Positions 23,125 to 31,037 of a stretch of 64,000 nucleotides of DNA are shown here, in pieces. Position 1 is the stretch's first letter; the number at the start of each line of letters is the position of its first letter. The stretch is taken from contig JBFMGG010000005.1 in assembly GCA_040752835.1 (NCBI GenBank), positions 62,001 through 126,000 on the forward strand, given 5' to 3'. The translations under genes and the position numbers were made by a program. Below the pieces are notes generated by a model that was given only the letters and a program-made list of their open reading frames with translations, was not told where the DNA came from and did not search any database. This DNA comes from Campylobacterota bacterium. GTDB taxonomy: Bacteria; Campylobacterota; Campylobacteria; Campylobacterales; Sulfurimonadaceae.

Positions 23125-24116
23125 AGGGGTTCGTCCTCATCGTAATCTCTGGCCGCGCGTTGTCCCACAACTTCGTCGTAACGCATCGGGCTGATCCCGT
23201 TACCGGGACGTTTGATGGCGATGTTCTCGGAGGTAAAAACCTCCCCCGCGCGGATGGGACGGGCGGCAACGATGCTTTTGCGGGCGACGGCCATGTTTTT
23301 GCGTTCGCTCTGGGAGGGTTTTTTGACCCCGTCGCCGAGGGCCTGCTCGATGTTGCGGATCGCGCTTACCATCGCGCACAGCTCGCCCGGCTCGAGGCTC
23401 GCCTTGTGATCGGGTCCTTCCATCGTCCGGTCCAGGGTAAAATGCTTTTCGATGACCGAGGCTCCCATTGCCACCGCCGCAATCGGCACCTCAATCCCCC
23501 TGGTGTGGTCCGAATAGCCCGCGCGCACCCCGAACGCCGAAGCGATCGTCCCCATCGCTTTTAGGTTTACTTCCCCCATCGGGCAGGGGTATTCGGTCGT
23601 CGCGTGCAGCACGGTGATTTTTTCTTTTGGAGTTCCCGAAGCGTTCAAAACATCCAGTGCGTCTTCGATTTCACCCAGATCGGCCATGCCGGTCGAGAGG
23701 ATCACCTCTTTGCCCAGCTCCCCGATGCGGCGGAGATAGGGGAGGTTGGTGATCTCCCCGCTGGGGATTTTAAATATCTCCATCCCCAGTGCATTCAGCA
23801 GCTCGATGCTCTCGTGATCGAAGGGGGTCGAGAGGAAACGGATCTTTTTGTCGTTGCAGTAGCGGATGAGTTCGCGGTGCGCCGCTTCGTCCAGTTCAAG
23901 TTTTTTGATCATGTCGTACTGCGATTCGGCCGCGTCGGTCGTTTGTTTTTGGTAGTCCGCTTTCTGCGCGTTTTTGGCGACGAGCTTTTCGGCTTTGAAA
24001 GTCTGGAATTTCACGGCGTCGGCCCCGGCAAGAGCGGCGACGTCGACCAGTTTTTTGGCGAGCTCGAGGCTTCCGTTGTGGTTGACCCCCGCTTCGGCGA
24101 TGATGAAAGTACTCAT
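23121..24116 (-). CDS. legI: N,N'-diacetyllegionaminate synthase (NeuB family)
   Basis: A 331-residue synthase of the NeuB family. The N-terminal TIM barrel has IAEAGVNHNGSLELA (residues 6-20), VKFQTFKAEKL, LSTPFD and ILSTGMADL. The C-terminal SAF-like antifreeze domain (about 270-331) carries IKRPGNGISP. It condenses a 2,4-diacetamido hexose with phosphoenolpyruvate to form the nine-carbon acid. Legionaminic acid is the likely product given the LegB/C/G set; sialic and pseudaminic synthases share the fold. It overlaps both neighbours by 4 bases. Confidence 0.9.
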   Translation of the reverse strand: MSTFIIAEAGVNHNGSLELAKKLVDVAALAGADAVKFQTFKAEKLVAKNAQKADYQKQTTDAAESQYDMIKKLELDEAAHRELIRYCNDKKIRFLSTPFDHESIELLNALGMEIFKIPSGEITNLPYLRRIGELGKEVILSTGMADLGEIEDALDVLNASGTPKEKITVLHATTEYPCPMGEVNLKAMGTIASAFGVRAGYSDHTRGIEVPIAAVAMGASVIEKHFTLDRTMEGPDHKASLEPGELCAMVSAIRNIEQALGDGVKKPSQSERKNMAVARKSIVAARPIRAGEVFTSENIAIKRPGNGISPMRYDEVVGQRAARDYDEDEPL

Positions 24117-24694
24117 GTAACGATGCTCCCCGCTTTGATGAATGACGCTTCCGCGATCAACGCCCCCTCTTTCGAGACGGCGTTACTCCCGACGAAAGTA
24201 CCCTCTCCGACGACGGTGGCGCCGTTGAGGATCGCCCCGGTCGAGACGTGACAGTGGTCCCCCACGCGGCAGTCGTGCTCGATCAGGGCCTTGGTATTGA
24301 TGATGCAGTTGGCCCCTACGCGTGCGTGGGCGTTGATCAGCGCATCGTGCATGACGACGCTTCCCCGTTCAATCCGGGCATGGGGAGAAACATAGGCCCG
24401 CGGCGATACGATGGAGGGGATGACGTATCCTGCGCGTTCGAGCAGCGCGAAGAGTTTTTTGCGCAGGTCGGGGGTTCGCACCTGCCCTACGCTGACGATC
24501 GCGTTGGGGTAGCGCGAAACGAGAGACGCCAGGTCGTCATCGCATCCGATCACGTCGTATCCCAGGAGTTTTCCCCCGATGAGCTCGGGACGGTCGATGA
24601 TTCCGGCGATCGTGTATTCTCCCCCCGATTCGATGACGTCGATGAGGGCTTTGCAGTGCCCCCCTCCGCCGACCAAAAGGATTTCGGGTTTCAT
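24113..24694 (-). CDS. legH: PglD/LegH-like sugar N-acetyltransferase
   Basis: A 193-residue protein with the PglD architecture: an N-terminal Rossmann-like domain (ILLVGGGGHCKALIDVIES, about 5-23) that binds the nucleotide sugar, and a C-terminal left-handed beta-helix (about 95-193) that binds acetyl-CoA, with IEHDCRVGDHCHVS carrying the catalytic-type His. By position between legC and legI it should acetylate the 4-amino group of the legionaminic precursor. It is the only PglD-type protein in the window, so it could also serve the bacillosamine branch. The frame extends into legC; I start at ATG 24694, overlapping the legC stop. Confidence 0.82.
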   Translation of the reverse strand: MKPEILLVGGGGHCKALIDVIESGGEYTIAGIIDRPELIGGKLLGYDVIGCDDDLASLVSRYPNAIVSVGQVRTPDLRKKLFALLERAGYVIPSIVSPRAYVSPHARIERGSVVMHDALINAHARVGANCIINTKALIEHDCRVGDHCHVSTGAILNGATVVGEGTFVGSNAVSKEGALIAEASFIKAGSIVT

Positions 24695-25830
24695 GGGCGC
24701 ACGCTGCTGGGGAGATTGACCACCCTTTCGCACAGAAAGAGGGCGTTGGAGAGATCACCGCATCGGCAGTGTTCGAACATCGGGAGGCGGTTCATCAGCT
24801 TCCAGATCGGCCGTGTCATGACGCCGTTGGCATTGGTGTATTCCAAAAACGCATCCCGTTGTTCGATATTTTCCAGCACGATGGCGTTGAGCCAGTAGTT
24901 CGAGCGTCCGTGGGGCGGTTCTGCCGCAAAATGGATCCCCAGGCCGGCAAAAAAACGGTGGTAGGTTTCGGCGAGATCGCGTTTGTTTTCCAAAAATCCC
25001 TCCAGCTGCTCGAGCTGCGCGCACAACAGTGCGGCATTGAGGTTCGGAAGGCGGTAGTTGTAAGCGACTTCATCGTGCGCATACTCCCACGGATGGGGAA
25101 TTTTTGCGGTTGTCGTGATGTGCTTGGCCCGCTTGGCGAGCGCTTCGTCGTCGGTGACGATGACCCCGCCGCCGCCGCTGGTGATGATTTTGTTTCCATT
25201 GAAGCTGAACGCACCGAGGCGGCCGAAAGTTCCGGTATGGCGTTCCTTGTAATAGCTGCCGAGCGATTCGGCGGCGTCTTCGACGAGGACGATGTTCCAT
25301 GCGTCGCAGAGCGCTTGGATTTCATCGATGCGGCAGGGATGGCCGAAGGTGTGCATCGGCACGCACGCTTTGATGGTTTTTCCGGTTGTCCGGTTGACGC
25401 ACCGACCCTCGATCCGTGAGCACTCCTCCTCCAGGAAAGCTCTCAGAGCGTCCGGACTCAGTCCCATCGTATCGCGGTCGACGTCGAGGAAAACGGGATC
25501 GGCGCCGCAGTAGGTGATGGCGTTTGCCGTCGCGATGAACGTCAGCGGCTGGGTGATCACTTCATCTCCCCGTTCCACTCCCGCCACGAGAAGCGCGATG
25601 TGCAGTGCAGCGGTTCCGTTGACGGTCGCGACGGCATATTTTGCCCCTACGGTACGGGCGAATTCGGTTTCGAAGCGGTCAACGAACTGCCCGACGCTGG
25701 AGACGAACGTCGAGTCGATGCATTCGTTCAGGTACGCTTTTTCGTTTCCGCCGAAACGGGGTTCGTGGAGCGCGATGAACCCTTCGTTTCGGTACAGGGT
25801 ACGGATGAACTCTACGGTTTGCGTCTGCAT
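24691..25830 (-). CDS. legC: LegC-family PLP aminotransferase
   Basis: A 379-residue DegT/DnrJ/EryC1 aminotransferase. The PLP lysine is in LGAFSFNGNKIITSGGGG, the cofactor Asp in LVEDAAESLG, and HEPRFGGNEKAYLNECIDS is the N-terminus typical of LegC. It should add the C4 amino group to the keto sugar made by the LegB-type dehydratase. Cys residues around EECSRIEGRCVN form a small insert also seen in LegC-like enzymes. Its start directly follows the legB stop with no gap. Confidence 0.88.
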   Translation of the reverse strand: MQTQTVEFIRTLYRNEGFIALHEPRFGGNEKAYLNECIDSTFVSSVGQFVDRFETEFARTVGAKYAVATVNGTAALHIALLVAGVERGDEVITQPLTFIATANAITYCGADPVFLDVDRDTMGLSPDALRAFLEEECSRIEGRCVNRTTGKTIKACVPMHTFGHPCRIDEIQALCDAWNIVLVEDAAESLGSYYKERHTGTFGRLGAFSFNGNKIITSGGGGVIVTDDEALAKRAKHITTTAKIPHPWEYAHDEVAYNYRLPNLNAALLCAQLEQLEGFLENKRDLAETYHRFFAGLGIHFAAEPPHGRSNYWLNAIVLENIEQRDAFLEYTNANGVMTRPIWKLMNRLPMFEHCRCGDLSNALFLCERVVNLPSSVRP

Positions 25831-27018
25831 TTACATTTTCCCGTCCAGGTATTTCCCGGTCTCTTTATGCCCAAAATCGGGGATCATCTCGAAAAAGAGG
25901 TTGACGATCTCCTCTTTCGACCAGGAGCGCCCCGCTTTCATCTTCCCGATCGTTTCGGTGAAGTGGCGCAGTTTCGCCTCTTCGTAGAGGGGATCGTTTT
26001 TGATCACCCCGAGGTTGTGGAAACGTTTCATGTCGAGCGTTTCCCTGTCGGTAAAAAACTCTTCGAAATCTTTTTCTCCCGTCGTATCGCTGGCGGTGAA
26101 AAGGCAGGGCCATTTTCCCTCATCCGGGAGTGTTTTGGCCAGTTCCCTGGCTTCGTCTTCGGTTGCGCACAAGTAAGGCTCGTATCCGAGCGCTTCGAGG
26201 TATTTTACCGCGATGTCGGCAAATGTGACGAGATGGAGCTCTTCGCTCAGTTTCGGGAAAAAGATGTCGCGGTTTTCGCCGAAGATGCACGACATCAGGC
26301 ACAATTCGCCCGATTCCTCGGGGGTGACGAAATAGCGTTTGATGTCGTTGGGGGCGACGATGGGCTGGCGTTTCTGGATCCGCTGGTTAAACCCGTGGAG
26401 TAACGATCCGTCGCTGAAGGCGACGTTGGCGAAACGGGCGGTGGAGATCGGCATTTCGAGGCTGCGGCGCATCAAAAACATCTCCATGATCCGCTTGCTC
26501 GCCCCCATCATGTTGACGGGATTGGCCGCTTTGTCGGTCGAGACGCAGAAATATTTCCGGCTCCCTTTCGCGATCGACTGCCGAAGGGTTTTGTCGGTAT
26601 TGAAAATATTGACGTCGCACATCCGCATCAGGGTGAACGGGTCTTTTTCGCTCCGGACGTGTTTGAGGGCCGAGAGGTTGAGGACGTAGTCGTAACGGCC
26701 GTCGGCTTCGATGAACGCGTCGTATTCGACCGAGCCGATATCGAGGGCAAACGTCTGGAAATCGCCGTCGATGTATCCGAACGAACTGCGGATGTCCCGT
26801 ACCAGCTCGACCATGTTGTTTTCGCTGATGTCCACGACGTGGAGTTTGCGCGGACGGCGCTTGAAAATCTCTTTCGTCACCGCCTGGCCGATCGATCCGG
26901 CGCCGCCGATGACGAGGAACGTCGAGGAAGAGACGATCCGGGAGAGTTCCTCCTCATGCTCGGAAATGTCTTTGCCGAAGAGCTCCTTGTTCCGTCCGAT
27001 CAGAGAGAGGATATTCAT
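25831..27018 (-). CDS. legB: NDP-GlcNAc 4,6-dehydratase, LegB-like
   Basis: A 395-residue short-chain dehydrogenase of the polysaccharide biosynthesis group. The nucleotide motif is VIGGAGSIGQAV (about 35-46), and VSTDKAANPVNMMGASKR is the active-site stretch. Unlike PglF in the same operon it is soluble, lacks N-terminal helices and carries a roughly 100-residue C-terminal extension. It should form the 4-keto-6-deoxy sugar that LegC aminates. The frame runs 43 codons into wbpE; I start at ATG 27018, which overlaps the wbpE stop by 4 bases. Confidence 0.87.
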   Translation of the reverse strand: MNILSLIGRNKELFGKDISEHEEELSRIVSSSTFLVIGGAGSIGQAVTKEIFKRRPRKLHVVDISENNMVELVRDIRSSFGYIDGDFQTFALDIGSVEYDAFIEADGRYDYVLNLSALKHVRSEKDPFTLMRMCDVNIFNTDKTLRQSIAKGSRKYFCVSTDKAANPVNMMGASKRIMEMFLMRRSLEMPISTARFANVAFSDGSLLHGFNQRIQKRQPIVAPNDIKRYFVTPEESGELCLMSCIFGENRDIFFPKLSEELHLVTFADIAVKYLEALGYEPYLCATEDEARELAKTLPDEGKWPCLFTASDTTGEKDFEEFFTDRETLDMKRFHNLGVIKNDPLYEEAKLRHFTETIGKMKAGRSWSKEEIVNLFFEMIPDFGHKETGKYLDGKM

Positions 27019-28097
27019 AACGCACCTACCGTGTAGTCGATTTCCGCGTCGGTGAGAAACGGGTTCATGGGGAGGCTCATGATTTCGTTTGCGACCGTTT
27101 CGCTGATGGGGAAATCCCCCTTTCGGTACCCAAGATAGGCAAAGCACTCCTGCAGATGGAGCGGCATCGGGTAGTGGACCGCCGTGGGGATGCCGCGGCC
27201 TTTGAGCTCCTCTTGGAGCGCATCGCGGTTACGGACCCGGATCGAGTACTGCGCGTAGACCGATGTGCGTTCGGGAGCGACGAAGGGAACGGAATGTTTG
27301 CCTCTCAGCGCGGCGTCGTATTTGCGGGCGACCTCTTGGCGCAGCGCCAGATCGGTTTCGTAATGGCGGAGCTTGACCAGCAGCACCGCCGCCTGGATCG
27401 TGTCGAGCCGGCCGCCGATACCGATGTAGCGGTGATGGTAACGCTTGCTCTGGCCATGGACGCGTAGGGAACGGATCTTTTCGGCCAGCGCGTCGTCATC
27501 GGTAAAAAGGGCCCCGCCGTCGCCGAAGCATCCCAGCGGTTTGGCGGGGAAGAAACTGGTGCAGCCGATCGGGCTCAGGGCACACGATTTTTTGCCTTTA
27601 TAAGTCGCCCCGAAGCTCTGCGCCGCATCTTCGATGACGACCAGGCCGTGTTTGGAAGCGATGGCGTTGATCTCATCCATATCGGCGGTCTGCCCGTAGA
27701 GGCTGACGGGGATGATCGCACGGGTTTTGGCGGTGATTTTCTCCTCGATTTTCGAAGGGTCGATCGTGTACGTCGTTTCGTCGATGTCGACGAAGACGGG
27801 GACGGCCCCCAGGTGGGCGATCATCTCGGCGGTGGCGATAAAGGTGAAAGGGGTCGTGATTACTTCATCCCCCGGTGCGATGCCGATCCCCATCAGGGCA
27901 AGCTGCAGCGCGTCGGTTCCGCTGGAGCAGGTGATGGCGTGCTTGACGCCGACGTAGGAGGCGAGGGCGCTTTCGAGCTGCGCGACCTCTTCGCCCATGA
28001 TGAAGTTGCATTTGGCCATGACGGCGTGCACCGCCGCATCGATCTCCTCTTGATAGAGGCGGTAGTGTTTTTGGAGGTTGGCGAAATCGATCGTCAT
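27015..28097 (-). CDS. wbpE: UDP-3-keto-GlcNAcA aminotransferase, WbpE-like
   Basis: A 360-residue DegT-family aminotransferase. The PLP lysine sits in TSFFPAKPLGCFGDGGA and the cofactor pair in VIEDAAQSFGA; both are closest to WbpE/WlbC. It should place the C3 amino group on the 3-keto uronic acid made by WbpA and WbpB, using glutamate. Its pairing with WbpA-, WbpB- and WbpD-like genes directly upstream makes the assignment firm. It overlaps wbpD and legB by 4 bases each. Confidence 0.88.
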   Translation of the reverse strand: MTIDFANLQKHYRLYQEEIDAAVHAVMAKCNFIMGEEVAQLESALASYVGVKHAITCSSGTDALQLALMGIGIAPGDEVITTPFTFIATAEMIAHLGAVPVFVDIDETTYTIDPSKIEEKITAKTRAIIPVSLYGQTADMDEINAIASKHGLVVIEDAAQSFGATYKGKKSCALSPIGCTSFFPAKPLGCFGDGGALFTDDDALAEKIRSLRVHGQSKRYHHRYIGIGGRLDTIQAAVLLVKLRHYETDLALRQEVARKYDAALRGKHSVPFVAPERTSVYAQYSIRVRNRDALQEELKGRGIPTAVHYPMPLHLQECFAYLGYRKGDFPISETVANEIMSLPMNPFLTDAEIDYTVGAL

Positions 28098-28669
28098 GCG
28101 AGTTCCTTCAGGGAGTCGTTTTCGAGAAGGTAGCGGCTGCCGTCGAAAGGGTCGACGGCGATGTTGTTTTCATCGAAAGCCAGGGTATTGCCCGCGCGGC
28201 TCACCCATCCGATCTGTTTCGCGGGGACCCCCACCATCAGGGCGTAAGGTTTGACGTCGCGGTTGACCACCGCACCGCTTCCGATGAGGGCGTATTCGCC
28301 GATCGTGACGCCGCAGACGATCGTCGCGTTGGCCCCGACGCTGCATCCGCGCTTGAGGAGGGTTTTTTTGAACTCGTCGCGACGGACGATGAAGGCTCTG
28401 GGGTTAACGACGTTGGTAAACACCATGCTGGGACCCAGAAATACGTCGTCTTCGCACTCCACCCCTTCGTACACGCTGACGTTGTTCTGCACCTTGACGC
28501 CGTTGCCGATTTTCACCTTCGGCCCCACGACGCAGTTTTGGCCGAACGAACAGCTTTCCCCGATGACGCTTCCCGATAGGATATGGCTGAAATGCCAGAT
28601 TTTGGTGTTGTCGCCGATGGTGACGTTCTCGTCGACGTAGCTGGACTCATGGGCGAAAAACGGCGCCAT
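28094..28669 (-). CDS. wbpD: UDP-GlcNAc(3NH2)A N-acetyltransferase, WbpD-like
   Basis: A 191-residue acetyltransferase built almost entirely of left-handed beta-helix hexapeptide repeats (about 10-145), with the GSGAVVNRDVKPYALMVGVP ending typical of WbpD/WlbB. It should acetylate the C3 amine made by WbpE, completing UDP-2,3-diacetamido-2,3-dideoxy-glucuronic acid. The frame runs 92 codons upstream through wbpB; I start at ATG 28669, where TAATG shares one base with the wbpB stop. It overlaps wbpE by 4 bases. Confidence 0.88.
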   Translation of the reverse strand: MAPFFAHESSYVDENVTIGDNTKIWHFSHILSGSVIGESCSFGQNCVVGPKVKIGNGVKVQNNVSVYEGVECEDDVFLGPSMVFTNVVNPRAFIVRRDEFKKTLLKRGCSVGANATIVCGVTIGEYALIGSGAVVNRDVKPYALMVGVPAKQIGWVSRAGNTLAFDENNIAVDPFDGSRYLLENDSLKELA

Positions 28670-29628
28670 TATCCCAGTACCTTCCGGCAAAAAGGGTGGT
28701 ATTCCCCTTCCAGCCCCAGTGCGGGAAGCTTGCGGATCGTCGAGACGATGTTGATCGAGTTGCGCGCCTCCTCCAGGCCGAAACCGCCCCCTTGCAGGAT
28801 ATGGCGGTAGCTCGTGGTGTGCAGGTCGGTGAACCCTTCGCTGAACTCGAACTCCTCTCCGTCTACCGTGATGCTGCGGTAGGTCGTTTTCCCCGAGGCT
28901 TTGACCTCTTCGGGGATATAGTCGTAGTTGACGCTCAGAAACCACCGTACCCGGGCGTTTTTGAGTTTCATGTACCCCGCGTTGGCGTCAGGCTGTTTGA
29001 GGTGGACGAGGTTCTCCTCGATAGGACCGAAGATCCAGCTGAGCATGTCGAAGAAATGGACCCCGATGTTGCTGGCAATTCCGCCGCTTTTGGCTTCGTC
29101 GCCTTTCCAGCTGACGAAATACCACCGCCCGCGACTCGTAAGGTAGGTAAGATCGATGTCGTACATTCGGGTCGGATCGGCTTCGAGCTCTTTGGAAATC
29201 TTGTTTTTCAGGGCAATGATCGAATCGTGCAGCCGCAGCTGGAGGATGTTGTAGACTTTTTTCCCCGTCTCCTCCTCGATCACTCTGAGCTGGTCGAGGT
29301 TGTGGGGGTTGAGGACGAGCGGCTTTTCGCAGATAGCGTGGGCGCCGCTTTTGAGGGCGAAGCGGATATGGCTGTCGTGGAGATAATTGGGGGTGGTGAT
29401 CGCGATGTACTCGATCCGTTTGTCGTGTTCGCGGTGCCATTTGTCGATGAAGCGGTCGAACCGCTCGAATTCGGTAAAAAAATGGGCCTGAGGGAAATGG
29501 CTGTCCATGATCCCGATCCCGTCGTATTTGTCGAGCGCGGCGATGAGGGTGTTGCCCGTCTCCTTGATCGCCTTCATGTGGCGCGGAGCGATGTACCCCG
29601 CCGCTCCGATCAGGGCGAAGTTTTTCAT
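28669..29628 (-). CDS. wbpB: Gfo/Idh/MocA-family UDP-GlcNAcA 3-dehydrogenase, WbpB-like
   Basis: A 319-residue NAD-dependent oxidoreductase. The N-terminal Rossmann fold begins NFALIGAAGYIAPRHMKAI (residues 3-21), with the family's EKPLVL motif (about 100) and a C-terminal Gfo/Idh sheet domain. WbpB oxidises C3 of UDP-GlcNAcA before amination by WbpE. The N-terminal IAPRHMKAI and the adjacent wbpA, wbpD and wbpE genes support this over other MocA-type enzymes. ATG 29628 lies 2 bases after the wbpA stop. Confidence 0.88.
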   Translation of the reverse strand: MKNFALIGAAGYIAPRHMKAIKETGNTLIAALDKYDGIGIMDSHFPQAHFFTEFERFDRFIDKWHREHDKRIEYIAITTPNYLHDSHIRFALKSGAHAICEKPLVLNPHNLDQLRVIEEETGKKVYNILQLRLHDSIIALKNKISKELEADPTRMYDIDLTYLTSRGRWYFVSWKGDEAKSGGIASNIGVHFFDMLSWIFGPIEENLVHLKQPDANAGYMKLKNARVRWFLSVNYDYIPEEVKASGKTTYRSITVDGEEFEFSEGFTDLHTTSYRHILQGGGFGLEEARNSINIVSTIRKLPALGLEGEYHPFCRKVLG

Positions 29629-29630
29629 CG

Positions 29631-30908
29631 TCACAGCCTCCACGTGGGATCGGGAACGATCCCTTTGACGTCGATGATGACCGGTTCGCCCGAACTGATG
29701 GAACGGTAATCGTCCATCCCGAGGGCCTTGAACTGCCGGTGGCCGACGGCGACGATGATCGCGTCGTAGCGTTCGCCGCTTTGGAACGGGTCGGCAATGA
29801 TGCCGTGGCGGTAATGGTGTTTCTCTTCTTCGGGATCGACCCAGGGGTCGTAGACGTCGACCGCGCACCGGTACGATTTCATCTCCTCGATGATGTCGAC
29901 GACTTTGGTGTTGCGCAGGTCGGGGCAGTCTTCTTTAAAGGTGACCCCCAGTACCAGGACGCGGGCATTTTTGATCTTTTTGTCCGCATCGATCATGCAT
30001 TTGACCGTTTTCTCGGCGATGTATTTTCCCATCCCGTTGTTGATCTGGCGTGCGCCGAGGATCAGGTTGGGTTTATAACCCAGCTCTTCGGCCTTGAACG
30101 TGAGGTAATACGGGTCGACCCCGATGCAGTGGCCGCCGACGAGCCCCGGCTTGAGCTTGATGAAATTCCATTTGGTGGCGGCCGCCTCGATCACCTCGTT
30201 CGTATCAATCCCCATCGTGTCGAAAATCAGGGCGAGTTCGTTGATGAGGGCGATGTTGACGTCGCGCTGGGTATTTTCGATCACCTTGGAAGCTTCGGCG
30301 ACCTTGATGCTGCTGGCGAGATAGGTCCCGGCGGTAATGACGCTTTGGTAGAGCTCGTCAACCTTGCGGGCGATTTCGGGGGTGCTTCCCGAGGTGACTT
30401 TGAGAATTTTTTTGACGGTATGCTCTTTATCGCCGGGATTGATCCGCTCCGGGGAGTAGCCGCAGAAAAAATCGACGTTGAACCGCAGCCCCGAAACCTT
30501 TTCGAGTTCGGGGACGCACACCTCTTCGGTCACGCCCGGGTAGACGGTGCTCTCGTAAATGACGATGTCCCCTTGTTTGAGTACCTTTCCGACGGTCTGG
30601 GACGATTTGATCAGCGGGGTAAGATCGGGGCGATTGCTCTCGTCGATCGGAGTGGGGACGGTGACGACGTAGACGTTCGCATCGGCGATATCGCGGATGT
30701 CGCAGGTATAGCTCAGACGTTCGGAGGCGGCTTTGAGCTGCGCTTCGTCGAGTTCGAGGGTGCGGTCGTAACCGCTTTGGAGCTCTTCGATCCGTCTGGG
30801 GTTGATGTCGAAACCGACAACCCGGTATTTTTCGGCAAACGCGGCCGCGAGCGGGAGCCCGACGTAACCTAATCCGATGATGGAGATGTGCAAATTTTCG
30901 GTCGCCAT
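29631..30908 (-). CDS. wbpA: UDP-N-acetylglucosamine 6-dehydrogenase, WbpA-like
   Basis: A 425-residue UDP-sugar dehydrogenase and first gene of the 22-gene glycan operon. The NAD site is ISIIGLGYVGLPLA (residues 8-21). YESTVYPGVTEE, the FFCGYSPERINPGD stretch and the catalytic Cys in LVGGHCIGVDPYYL are all intact, as is the UDP-binding C-terminal domain with LGVTFKEDCPDLRN. It oxidises UDP-GlcNAc at C6 to UDP-GlcNAcA, feeding WbpB, WbpE and WbpD. A TATAAT lies about 36 bases upstream. Confidence 0.92.
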   Translation of the reverse strand: MATENLHISIIGLGYVGLPLAAAFAEKYRVVGFDINPRRIEELQSGYDRTLELDEAQLKAASERLSYTCDIRDIADANVYVVTVPTPIDESNRPDLTPLIKSSQTVGKVLKQGDIVIYESTVYPGVTEEVCVPELEKVSGLRFNVDFFCGYSPERINPGDKEHTVKKILKVTSGSTPEIARKVDELYQSVITAGTYLASSIKVAEASKVIENTQRDVNIALINELALIFDTMGIDTNEVIEAAATKWNFIKLKPGLVGGHCIGVDPYYLTFKAEELGYKPNLILGARQINNGMGKYIAEKTVKCMIDADKKIKNARVLVLGVTFKEDCPDLRNTKVVDIIEEMKSYRCAVDVYDPWVDPEEEKHHYRHGIIADPFQSGERYDAIIVAVGHRQFKALGMDDYRSISSGEPVIIDVKGIVPDPTWRL

Positions 30909-30943
30909 ATGTACTCTGTTTCGTTGTGTTTAAAATAATGCTC

Positions 30944-30949
30944 ATTATA
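30944..30949 (-). promoter_or_regulatory. Putative -10 box of the glycan operon
   Basis: On the minus strand TATAAT lies 36 bases ahead of the wbpA ATG, with an A/T-rich stretch where the -35 would be. With 22 tightly packed genes downstream it is the only clear promoter seen for the operon. It is back-to-back with the promoter of the second asparagine synthase. Confidence 0.55.
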
Positions 30950-30984
30950 GTCTTTTCGGACTTCATTTATTCTAAAAAAAAGGC

Positions 30985-31014
30985 TGGTCAACGGGGGACG
31001 ATCTGGCGTATAAT
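30985..31014 (+). promoter_or_regulatory. Putative promoter of the second asparagine synthase
   Basis: TGGTCA (30985-30990) and a perfect TATAAT (31009-31014) are 18 bases apart, 24 bases ahead of the ATG at 31038. Confidence 0.5.
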
Positions 31015-31037
31015 GGCGAAAACCAAAAAGGGACGGA

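Noticed and set aside
6554-30908. The glycan operon as a recently acquired island
   Set aside because: There is no transposase, integrase, direct repeat or tRNA-junction scar at its ends, and base composition looks like the neighbouring housekeeping genes.
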